From assembly GCA_964195405.1 (NCBI GenBank), contig CAXMPK010000243.1, positions 1 to 5,752 on the forward strand: 5,752 bases of DNA. The letters run 5' to 3'. This DNA is from CAXMPK01 sp964195405 (GTDB lineage Bacteria > Actinomycetota > Acidimicrobiia > Spongiisociales > ZC4RG35). Made by a program: the position numbers and the translations under genes. Under the pieces are notes generated by a model. That model searched no databases. It was not told the DNA's origin and saw only the letters and a list, made by a program, of their open reading frames with translations. Shown here piece by piece: positions 1-5,582 of this stretch; the first letter of the stretch is position 1; each line of letters opens with the position of its first letter.

Positions 1-33
1 CTCAGCTTTCTCCAACTCTGACAACCGCCGCAA
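1..33 (-). CDS. IS30-family transposase, N-terminal 11 codons only (partial)
   Basis: Eleven codons are visible before the window edge and read MRRLSELEKAE. They align without gaps to the start of the IS-B transposase (MERLSDVEREV), including the Leu-Ser and the acidic/basic pattern of the first helix-turn-helix region. The start is taken as TTG because it aligns with the GTG of IS-B and lies 6 nt after a GGAGG (bases 44-40). The in-frame GTG one codon earlier is only 3 nt from that site. The rest of the gene, including the catalytic domain, is outside the window, so whether it is intact cannot be judged. Confidence 0.65.
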   Translation of the reverse strand, partial: MRRLSELEKAE

Positions 34-70
34 CACACACCTCCACGTAGAGAAACTCTCACCGAAGGGT

Positions 71-109
71 GATGCAACGACCCCCTGAAATCACAGCACT
101 TATGGGCGG
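71..109 (-). repeat. IS-A terminal inverted repeat (left end, facing right)
   Basis: This 39-nt stretch, read on the minus strand, lines up with the IS-B ends at 746-784 and 1739-1777 and with the IS-C end at 5544-5582. Its outer ten bases are CCGCCCATAA, seven semi-conserved bases follow, and then GATTTCAGGGGGTCGTTGCA. Confidence 0.7.
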
Positions 110-421
110 TCTCACGTGTAGCTACCACTTGGAGCTAGTCACTCTGCCGTTATGAAGGAATGGCTCTCGCTGTCCCGGTAGTAGCGCCGTAGGTTCTGAA
201 CTCCACAGAGCAGGCCGTACCTACGCCCTGCTTGTTGTGAGGGAACGGTCTCCACGTTTGGGGTGCGGGGAGTCCGTTCGCTCATGTCTAGGTCACGACC
301 CAGGCACACCCAAGACCCGTACGTAACGGCCCCTATGTGTCTGTCCTTGGTCGTATAGGTCGCTCCTCCATCGGAGCGACCTAACGTTGTTGCCAGAATC
401 GCTGTCGAATCAGGAGAAACG
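110..421. other. Non-coding stretch with stem-loop potential, no convincing gene
   Basis: No reading frame here has a good start site and a convincing protein. By eye I see several inverted repeats. Bases 188-225 can form an outer stem CGTAGGT/ACCTACG, with inner CTG/CAG and CTC/GAG pairs closing a CACA loop. Bases 243-279 can form GAACGG-T-CTCC against GGAG-T-CCGTTC, ten pairs with one T/T mismatch. A perfect palindrome lies at 356-383. This could be a structured leader or small RNA, or simply host sequence left between two IS elements. I recognise no known RNA family. Confidence 0.4.
356..383. promoter_or_regulatory. Perfect 11-bp inverted repeat with 6-nt spacer upstream of the small gene
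   Basis: The arms TAGGTCGCTCC and GGAGCGACCTA are exact reverse complements around TCCATC. The right arm ends 38 nt before the ATG at 422. No T-run follows on either strand, so a classical intrinsic terminator is not indicated, although U-less hairpin terminators occur in actinobacteria. Equally plausible is a dyad operator for the gene at 422 or an RNA leader hairpin. It does not match the DtxR/IdeR iron box. Confidence 0.5.
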
Positions 422-724
422 ATGTTCTACCGCATGACCCGCCTTCACTGGAGTGCAGACCGCTATGACGATGTCGTATCTTTGGCCGAGTCGATGAGGA
501 GCCGGGTCGAAGCAATAAGTGGGCTGATGTTCGCCGAGTTAGCCACGACTGGGGAAGGTGAGGGCATGATCATTGCCGCGTATCAGTCGGAGGCTGATTA
601 TCAGGCAGCCTCGGCGGAGGTCGAGTCAATTCTGAAACAGTTGGGTCGATTGCTGACATCTACACCACATGGCCATCAAGGCACTGTCGTTGTCTCCTAC
701 GGCAACGCACCGCGTCTTGCCTGA
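422..724 (+). CDS. Small protein of probable dimeric alpha/beta-barrel (ABM-like) fold, function unknown
   Basis: A 100-residue soluble protein with no signal peptide or membrane segment. The ATG is well supported by an AGGAG five bases upstream. The order of elements suggests a ferredoxin-like dimeric alpha/beta barrel. There is a strand at residues 1-10, a helix about 14-31, a Gly-Leu turn at 34-35, a strand pair about 36-55 around the acidic GEGEG turn, a second helix about 57-78 and a last strand at 88-93. This order, with the pattern 'ISGL...GMIIAAYQSEADYQAA', is typical of the antibiotic biosynthesis monooxygenase superfamily. That superfamily includes small monooxygenases, EthD-like proteins and IsdG-type heme-degrading enzymes. 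The IsdG catalytic Asn and Trp are not visible: Arg7 and Tyr54 sit where I would expect them. A heme-oxygenase role is therefore not supported. It stands alone between two IS elements, and no partner gene is visible. The fold assignment is by eye. Confidence 0.7.
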   Translation: MFYRMTRLHWSADRYDDVVSLAESMRSRVEAISGLMFAELATTGEGEGMIIAAYQSEADYQAASAEVESILKQLGRLLTSTPHGHQGTVVVSYGNAPRLA

Positions 725-745
725 ACCCAAACGGCATTCCCATAC

Positions 746-784
746 CCGCACATAACGGCGGCGATTTCAGGGGATCGTTGCAAC
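746..784 (+). repeat. IS-B left terminal inverted repeat
   Basis: Begins CCGCACATAA and continues through GATTTCAGGGGATCGTTGCA. It pairs with 1739-1777 at 30 of 39 positions. The outer motif is also present, with little change, at the IS-A and IS-C ends. Confidence 0.75.
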
Positions 785-819
785 ACCTTTGACGAGAATT
801 GTCTCCTTGGAGGTGTGTC

Positions 820-1748
820 GTGGAACGGTTGTCTGATGTTGAGCGTGAGGTGTTGTGGGATCGGTGGGAGGCTGGCGAGTCGCAACGGTCTATCAGTCGC
901 CGTCTTGGTCGGTCTCCAACGACGGTCCGGACCCAGTTGGTTGCGTCGGGTTGGAGACGTGCGAATCCTGGGGGTGAGTGGTGTTCGGCGCGGTTGTCGT
1001 CGGTGGAACCGGAGGAGATCTCTCGAGGGATTGCTGGTGGCGAGTCGTTTCGTTCGATCGCGTCGAGATTGGGGAGGTCTCCTTCCACGGTGTCTCGTGA
1101 GGTCAACACGAAACCATCTACCGGTCGTTGTTTGTTCAGGGCAGAGGCGCTTTACGTAGAGAACTGTGGCGGTCTCTGCGCACCGGGCGGGCTGTGCGCC
1201 GGCCTCAGGGCAGACCGAAATCAACCAAGGCCAAGATACGGGACATGGTCATGATCTCTGAGCGTCCCGCCGAGATCGAGGACCGTGCCGTTCCCGGTCA
1301 TTGGGAAGGCGACCTCATCATCGGAACAGGGAAGTCGGCTATCGGGACCCTGGTGGAACGCCAGACCCGTTATGTGATGCTGTTTCAGGTTCCGAAAGGC
1401 GACAGAGCCGAAGATGTCAGGGTCGCTTTGATTGACACGATCAAGAAGCTGCCGGAACATCTGTGGCAGTCGTTGACGTGGGACCAGGGCACAGAGATGG
1501 CTCAACACGCCAAATTCACCATTGATACCGGTGTCGACGTCTACTTCTGTGACCCGAAATCGCCTTGGCAAAGAGGATCGAACGAGAACACCAACGGCTT
1601 ACTACGCCAATACTTTCCCAAGGGCACCGACCTCTCCCAGCACACCCAAGCCGACCCCGACCAGGCCGCCTACTCGCTCAACACGAGACCTCGACAAACT
1701 CTCGACGACATGACACCATCAGAAAAACTCGCCGAAACGTTGCAATGA
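820..1748 (+). pseudogene. IS30-family transposase, disrupted by internal deletion and frame change
   Basis: The N-terminal part reads from GTG 820 (GGAGG at 809-813, 6 nt spacing) to about 1107. It gives 96 residues with two helix-turn-helix-like repeats, at residues 4-42 and 59-96, the second ending in the family motif RLGRSPSTVSREV. The sequence then jumps to another frame, starting HETIYRSLFVQ at about 1107 and running to TGA 1746-1748. This C-terminal part holds the complete DDE set: Asp in HWEGDL (codon 1311), Asp in TWDQG (codon 1482) and Glu in GSNENTNG (codon 1584). In intact IS30 transposases some 70-80 residues lie between SREV and the SHETIY motif. Here they are missing, so this is a deletion that also breaks the frame. 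The product cannot be full length, though the element might be moved in trans by a related copy. The frame break could in principle be a sequencing error, but that would not restore the missing segment. Confidence 0.85.
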
Positions 1749-1777
1749 CCACCTGAGACCGCACCGGTTATGGGCGG
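1739..1777 (-). repeat. IS-B right terminal inverted repeat
   Basis: On the minus strand it begins CCGCCCATAA, then the inner block GGTCTCAGGTGGTCATTGCA. It contains the transposase stop codon. It ends 17 bp before the putative start of the next gene. Confidence 0.75.
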
Positions 1778-1794
1778 CTGGTTGCTTCGACGCT

Positions 1795-2607
1795 GTGTCG
1801 GTATGGATTCGACTTGGTGTCGATGCTTGGGTTGGTTTCACTTCCGTCGATGCGACTCTGGAACAGGGTATTTCGACCAACCTGATCCACTACTTGCCGA
1901 TCGTGACCACATTGGTCGCCATCGCCTTCTTCCGTGTGCTGTGGCTGCATTGGCGACGTGACCCATCGGCCAGGTATGTCATGTGGTGGATGATCGGCGT
2001 TGGTCTTTATGGATTGGGCACTCTCACCGAAGCGGTGACGACAGTCTTCGGGTGGAGTGAACCGGTCTTTCGCACTTGGTACATCGCGGGAGCGTTGCTC
2101 GGTGGTGCTCCATTAGCTCAGGGCACTGTGTATCTGCTGCTCCCCAAACGGACAGCCGATCGTCTAGCAGTAGCCCTCGTCACCTATGTAGCAATCGCCG
2201 CAGCATTTGTGATTTCCGCTCCACTTCTTTACGAGTTGGCCGAGCCGAACCGCCTATCCGGGAATGTCTTAGGGTGGCAATTCGTTCGGCTCTTCTCGCC
2301 GCTGGTGAATCTCTATGCCGTGATCTTCTTGATTGGGGGAGCTATCTGGTCGGCGTGGCGTTACTGGCGCCGAGGTGACGCCTCGTCGCGGGTCCTCGGA
2401 AACATTCTGATTGCAGTCGGAGCGATTCTTCCCGGAGTTGGAGGCGGCTTCGCCCGCGCCGGGGTTGTTGAGGTTCTCTATGTGACCGAGTTGATCGGGC
2501 TTCTTCTCATCTGGGCTGGCTATCGAGCGATTGTTGGTGATCGACTGGTCTCTATCCACCGGGCGCAACGGCGCGAAACATCCCCTTCCATGACCGAATC
2601 GATCTGA
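1795..2607 (+). CDS. Seven-helix integral membrane protein of unknown function, first gene of the heme-uptake operon
   Basis: A 270-residue protein dominated by hydrophobic segments at about residues 30-51, 61-84, 93-116, 124-146, 166-188, 200-222 and 225-243. Short basic loops (WRRDPSAR, PKRTADR, YWRRGDASSR) follow most outward-inward turns. Polar residues sit within or beside the helices (Glu79, Arg165, Glu226, Glu232), which may mark a functional core. I recognise no named family. The gene ends 7 nt before hmuT, whose ribosome-binding site overlaps its stop codon, so co-transcription is nearly certain and a role in heme or metal handling is inferred from that alone. The start is uncertain. 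GTG 1795 lacks a good ribosome-binding site, and the frame stays open upstream into the IS-B end as far as 1714. The first 28 residues are not membrane-like and could be partly non-native. The IS may have removed the original start or promoter. Confidence 0.8.
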   Translation: MSVWIRLGVDAWVGFTSVDATLEQGISTNLIHYLPIVTTLVAIAFFRVLWLHWRRDPSARYVMWWMIGVGLYGLGTLTEAVTTVFGWSEPVFRTWYIAGALLGGAPLAQGTVYLLLPKRTADRLAVALVTYVAIAAAFVISAPLLYELAEPNRLSGNVLGWQFVRLFSPLVNLYAVIFLIGGAIWSAWRYWRRGDASSRVLGNILIAVGAILPGVGGGFARAGVVEVLYVTELIGLLLIWAGYRAIVGDRLVSIHRAQRRETSPSMTESI

Positions 2608-2614
2608 GGTTTAC

Positions 2615-3640
2615 ATGACACAAAAGAAATCCCTGATGGCGTTCGCGGTGATGACCGCCATGGTGTTCGCTGCATGTAGTCCAAGTGAGTCTGCCGAGAC
2701 CGAGGCCACATCGACGACTGCCACCGAGGCGACAACTACCCAACCGGAGACAACCACCACCAGCGCGGAGACGACGACAACTTCTATCCCCGACGACAGA
2801 GTTTTCGTCGGCGCCGACGGGGTCGAAACCACGATCAGCGACATCTCACGAATCGTCTCTCTCAACGGCGATTTGACCGAGATCATCTTCGAACTTGGTC
2901 TCGGTGAGAATGTGGTGGGGGTCGATGTGACAACCACGTATCCACCTGAGGCCGCGGCTCTGAACGATCAAGGCAACACAGTGGGTTTCGCCCAAATGCT
3001 TGCAGCGGAGGCCGTACTTCGGTTTGACCCGACTCTGGTCATCGGAGACCAGCAAGTGGGGCCACCGGAGGTAATCGAACAACTGCGAGAAGCGCGGATT
3101 CCAGTGGTGATCCTGGAAACACAGACCACCCTCGACGGTGTGGAGACCAAGATCAGCCAGGTCGCGGAGATTCTTGGAGTTACGGCGGCGGGGGAAGAGT
3201 TGGCGGCGCGGGTGATGGGTGAGATCGACGCGGCACGCGATCTCGCCGAATCCGACGACTCCAACCCTACGGTGGCTTTTGTCTACGTACGAGGACCGCA
3301 AGTGGTATTCCTCTTTGGTGCTGGGATGCCGACCCAGGCGATGATTGAGGGAGCCGGCGCGATTGATGCCGGAGCGGAGGCAGGTGTGTTCGGGCCGGCA
3401 CCGCTCACCCCGGAGGCGTTGATTGCTGCGGCCCCCGCCGTAATCGTATTGCCCGAGGCGGGTCTGGCTGCTTTGGGTGGTATCGAGGCGTTCCTAGAAC
3501 TTCCAGGAGTTGCGGAGACACCAGCTGCAAATAACGACGCCTTCCTTGCTTATGACGAGGCATACTTCTTCAATCTTGGGCCCCGTGCCGGTCAGGCTCT
3601 GGAGGAGTTCGTCCGCGACCTGTATCCCGGCATCGGTTGA
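2615..3640 (+). CDS. hmuT: Heme ABC transporter substrate-binding lipoprotein (HmuT-like)
   Basis: A 341-residue binding protein of the periplasmic-binding-protein family used for heme, siderophores and B12. Residues 1-20 form a lipoprotein signal (Lys4-Lys5, hydrophobic core) ending in the lipobox FAAC with Cys21 as the lipid anchor. Residues about 22-58 are a Thr/Glu-rich flexible linker, which lifts the domain off the membrane. The binding domain starts near residue 77 with RIVSLNGDLTEIIFELGLG, followed by GVDVTTTYPPEA. Tyr109 in that motif sits where HmuT/PhuT-type proteins carry the heme-ligating tyrosine. Later family landmarks are GPPEVIEQLREA, LTPEALIAAAPAVIVL and GLAALGG. This pattern fits HmuT better than siderophore or BtuF binders, but ligand identity is inferred. 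The ATG follows GAGG (2606-2609) by five bases. The stop overlaps the permease start. Confidence 0.85.
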   Translation: MTQKKSLMAFAVMTAMVFAACSPSESAETEATSTTATEATTTQPETTTTSAETTTTSIPDDRVFVGADGVETTISDISRIVSLNGDLTEIIFELGLGENVVGVDVTTTYPPEAAALNDQGNTVGFAQMLAAEAVLRFDPTLVIGDQQVGPPEVIEQLREARIPVVILETQTTLDGVETKISQVAEILGVTAAGEELAARVMGEIDAARDLAESDDSNPTVAFVYVRGPQVVFLFGAGMPTQAMIEGAGAIDAGAEAGVFGPAPLTPEALIAAAPAVIVLPEAGLAALGGIEAFLELPGVAETPAANNDAFLAYDEAYFFNLGPRAGQALEEFVRDLYPGIG

Positions 3641-4677
3641 CAGAGAACTCGGAGCCTGTAGCAAACGCCGACCCATACGCGGACCGGCGCCGATGGTTGG
3701 CCCCGGTAGTCGCACTGCTATTGACGTTTGTCGCCTGGGCAGCACTCTCGTTCGGAGCGGTGGCAGTGCCCCTGGAGGAAGTATTCGGGGTCCTGGCCCG
3801 CAAGGTCGGTTTGAGCTTGTTCGCCGAACCCTCTCCACAGGCCGAGGCCGTTGTGTGGAGCATCCGAATGCCCCGGTTGCTCCTCGGCTTCACGGTCGGA
3901 GCAGCATTGGCTCTCGTGGGTGGGATGCTTCAAGGGTTGCTGCGCAACAAGCTTGCCGATCCCCATCTCCTCGGGATCGGGCCAGGTGCAGCCATCGGCG
4001 CGGCGATCGGGTCGGCAGCGGGTGGTGTGCAAGGAGCGATCGCAGGAGGCGTGGCAGCAGGAGTGCTCACATCATTCGTCATCCGGCGGCTGGCCCGGAG
4101 GGCATCGATCGACCCCACTCGAATCATCCTCTCCGGTGTTGCCCTAGGTGCAGCCCTCAGCGCCTGGGTCGGATTTGTCGTTTTCGGGTCAGACCGAGCC
4201 AGGGTGCCTCCCATCGAGTTCTGGCTGCTCGGGAGTCTGACCGGGTCGACATGGAGAGCATTCTGGACGGTGTTGATCTTTGTCCTGATCGCAGGAGTGG
4301 TCATGTTTGCTTCCGCTCGGCTCCTCGATGTGTTTGCGCTTGGAGAGGCAGACGCCAGACATTTGGGAATCGATATCGACCTCGTCCGCACTGTTCTCCT
4401 GATCGCGGCAGGAGCAGCCGTGGGGGCAACAGTGGGAGCCGCGGGCATTATCGCTTTTGTGGGCCTTCTGATTCCCTTTTTGCTCAGACGATTCACAGGA
4501 CCGTTACACCGCCATCTGTTGTGGGCGACGTTGGCCTGGGGGGCGTTGTTCGTCGCGGCGGCGGATCTTGTCGCTCGTCTCGCCTTCGAGCCGATCGAGA
4601 TACCGGTCGGCCTCGTGACAGCAGCCATCGGCGGCCCGGTGTTTCTGTGGCTTTTGACGAGGCGTCAGGATGTCTGA
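3637..4677 (+). CDS. hmuU: Heme ABC transporter permease, FecCD family (HmuU-like)
   Basis: A 346-residue polytopic membrane protein of normal length for the FecCD permeases, which form a homodimer with about ten helices per subunit. Landmarks in order are a cytoplasmic N-terminus (1-20), first helix about 21-40, RMPR at 77-80, the block GGMLQGLLRNKLADPHLLG (95-113), FWLLGSLTGS (195-204), the GEADARHLGID coupling region (236-246), GIIAFVGLLIP (270-280) and the C-terminal EIPVGLVTAAIGGPVFLWLL. The position after IP281 is usually His in this family (VPH..R) and is Phe281 here. The start is TTG, overlapping the hmuT stop as TTGA. There is no strong ribosome-binding site beside it, so translational coupling is the likely mode. 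It overlaps the ATPase gene by 8 nt. Substrate could also be a siderophore or cobalamin; heme is favoured by the HmuT-like partner. Confidence 0.88.
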   Translation: MTENSEPVANADPYADRRRWLAPVVALLLTFVAWAALSFGAVAVPLEEVFGVLARKVGLSLFAEPSPQAEAVVWSIRMPRLLLGFTVGAALALVGGMLQGLLRNKLADPHLLGIGPGAAIGAAIGSAAGGVQGAIAGGVAAGVLTSFVIRRLARRASIDPTRIILSGVALGAALSAWVGFVVFGSDRARVPPIEFWLLGSLTGSTWRAFWTVLIFVLIAGVVMFASARLLDVFALGEADARHLGIDIDLVRTVLLIAAGAAVGATVGAAGIIAFVGLLIPFLLRRFTGPLHRHLLWATLAWGALFVAAADLVARLAFEPIEIPVGLVTAAIGGPVFLWLLTRRQDV

Positions 4678-5458
4678 GGCCACTGTGGTCGCTCGCTCGC
4701 TCACTTATCAGGTAGGTGACGCCACCCTTGTCGCCGCAGTCGACTTCGAGGCGTCCGACGGCGAACTCGTCGCCGTTATCGGACCGAACGGAGCAGGAAA
4801 ATCAACCCTTCTCAACCTTCTGGCGGGCGATCTCCGTCCCACTGCAGGTGACGTTCTACTCAACGGTGTCGACGCATCCAATGCCCTCCCCGGCGACCTT
4901 GCTCTTCTCCGCTCGATGCTCACCCAACGGGAACCGATCGAGATCCCCTATACGGCAGCCCAGGTGGTTCAGATAGGGCGTTTCCCGCATCGACGCGATC
5001 AGAACAACAACGCCTCTCGAGATGCGGCCGCGGTGGCTGACGCAATGGAAAGCACAGGCACCACTCAGTTCGCAACCCGCACTTACGCCACGCTGTCGGG
5101 TGGGGAGCAGACTCGTGTCTCCCTGGCCCGTGTGCTCGCCCAGGACACTCCGATCGTATTCCTCGACGAGCCGACCACAGCTCTCGATGTGGCTCATCAG
5201 GAGCGGGTGATGAGCGAAGCCGTACTTCTTTCCCGACAACAACGGGCGGTCGTCGTTGTTTTACATGACCTCAATGCCGCGGCGACGCACGCCGACCGAA
5301 TCGTGCTGATGAACCAAGGGGCAGTTGTCGCCCACGGCTACCCACGCGATGTGCTCCGTCAAGACCTGCTTTCTACCGTCTACTCACAGCCGATGGTCGT
5401 AGTCGATCACCCATTCCGGGACTGCCCACTCGTGCTGACAGCAGATAAGCAACGATGA
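4670..5458 (+). CDS. hmuV: Heme ABC transporter ATP-binding protein (HmuV-like)
   Basis: A 262-residue cytoplasmic ABC ATPase that powers the HmuU channel. All active motifs are present: Walker A GPNGAGKST (38-46), Q-loop Gln86, signature LSGGE (142-146), Walker B IVFLDE (162-167), D-loop ALD (171-173) and the switch His199 in VVLHDLN. The segment around the Q-loop (RSMLTQREPIEIPYTAAQVVQIGR) and the short C-terminal tail ending in PFRDCPLVL follow the HmuV pattern. Length is typical for the family. ATG 4670 lies 7 nt after GAGG (4659-4662) and 8 nt inside the end of hmuU. It is the last gene before IS-C, and no further operon gene follows. Confidence 0.9.
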   Translation: MSEATVVARSLTYQVGDATLVAAVDFEASDGELVAVIGPNGAGKSTLLNLLAGDLRPTAGDVLLNGVDASNALPGDLALLRSMLTQREPIEIPYTAAQVVQIGRFPHRRDQNNNASRDAAAVADAMESTGTTQFATRTYATLSGGEQTRVSLARVLAQDTPIVFLDEPTTALDVAHQERVMSEAVLLSRQQRAVVVVLHDLNAAATHADRIVLMNQGAVVAHGYPRDVLRQDLLSTVYSQPMVVVDHPFRDCPLVLTADKQR

Positions 5459-5543
5459 TCCCGCCACGATGTGGTCAGTGAACGTCGACGCAGTCTCGAT
5501 CGGCGCATGCGATTTCCGAGCTTCTGGCATAGTTGCAACCAAG
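5459..5543. other. Short gap between hmuV and IS-C
   Basis: 85 bases with no open frame of note. It contains one weak hairpin (5495-5520) and, next to IS-C, the string GCAACCAAG, which mirrors CTGGTTGC just outside the IS-B right end. Confidence 0.5.
5495..5520 (+). terminator. Weak hairpin downstream of hmuV, possible operon terminator
   Basis: CTCGATCG can pair with CGAT and CGAG across a 7-nt loop, with a 3-nt bulge (TTC) on the right side. It begins 36 nt after the hmuV stop, which is a sensible place for an operon end, but no T-run follows. A U-less or factor-dependent terminator is possible; chance pairing cannot be excluded. Confidence 0.25.
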
Positions 5544-5582
5544 CCGCACATATGTGCTGCGATGTCAGGGGGTCATTGCAAC
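5544..5582 (+). repeat. IS-C terminal inverted repeat (right end, facing left)
   Basis: 39 nt aligning with the three other IS ends. Its outer part contains the exact palindrome GCACATATGTGC (5546-5557). The transposase stop codon (5573-5575) lies within the repeat, as in IS-B. Confidence 0.7.

Larger units (their letters stand above)
1..109 (-). mobile_element. IS-A: 5' end of an IS30-family insertion sequence, cut by window edge
   Basis: Read on the minus strand, this stretch matches the left end of the IS-B element at 746. It has the same outer motif (CCGCCCATAA), the same inner terminal block (GATTTCAGGGGGTCGTTGCA), then a GGAGG ribosome-binding site and a transposase start with the same first residues. 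The element therefore runs leftward out of the window with its 5' end facing right. It is clearly diverged from IS-B in the leader between terminal repeat and start codon, so it is a relative and not a recent duplicate. The outer boundary is 109 if the outer motif is part of the element, or 92 if it is target DNA. Confidence 0.8.
746..1777 (+). mobile_element. IS-B: IS30-family insertion sequence, internally deleted copy
   Basis: A transposase-like gene of the IS30 family (820-1748) is enclosed by imperfect terminal inverted repeats at 746-784 and 1739-1777, matching at 30 of 39 positions by hand alignment. The transposase stop codon lies inside the right repeat, as is common in compact IS. 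The element is about 1.03 kb, at the short end for IS30, consistent with the internal loss described for the transposase. If the element ends at the inner GATTTCAGG-type block (763-1760), both sides are flanked by the dinucleotide GC, compatible with the 2-3 bp duplications of IS30. With the longer boundaries no target duplication is visible. Confidence 0.85.

Noticed and set aside
197..214. String ACTCCACAGAGCAGG resembling the P4-region string of bacterial RNase P RNA
   Set aside because: The required preceding GAGGAAAGTCC and the rest of the conserved core are absent, so the likeness is a short coincidence.
139..285. Minus-strand 48-codon open frame starting MSERTPRTPN and ending FITAE
   Set aside because: No ribosome-binding site, no recognisable domain, and it overlaps the stem-loop region. 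Length is within chance for GC-rich DNA.
376..395. Possible integron attC-like core (ACCTAAC next to GTTGTTG)
   Set aside because: The second core box does not fit GTTRRRY and there is no paired box at the proper distance.
1095..1130. Programmed ribosomal frameshift in the IS-B transposase
   Set aside because: No slippery heptamer is seen, and a whole family segment is missing at the same place, so a deletion explains the break.
697..1224. Long minus-strand open frame across the IS-B 5' half
   Set aside because: It is rich in Arg, Pro and Thr as expected for an antisense shadow. The opposite strand carries recognisable helix-turn-helix motifs.
1740..1773. Outward promoter at the IS-B right end (TTGCAA and TTATGG)
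   Set aside because: Spacing between the two hexamers is 22 bp, too long for a standard promoter, so I do not call it.
2580..2615. Iron-regulator (DtxR/IdeR) box before hmuT
   Set aside because: No sequence near the 19-bp consensus palindrome is present there or before the first operon gene.
3930..4628. 232-codon minus-strand open frame opposite hmuU
   Set aside because: Ala/Pro/Thr/Arg-rich shadow of a hydrophobic coding frame, with no motif or credible start site.
3510..4715. Long plus-strand open frame in another phase across hmuT end and hmuU
   Set aside because: Arg/Ser/Pro-rich composition without domains, while the overlapping frame carries a clear FecCD permease.
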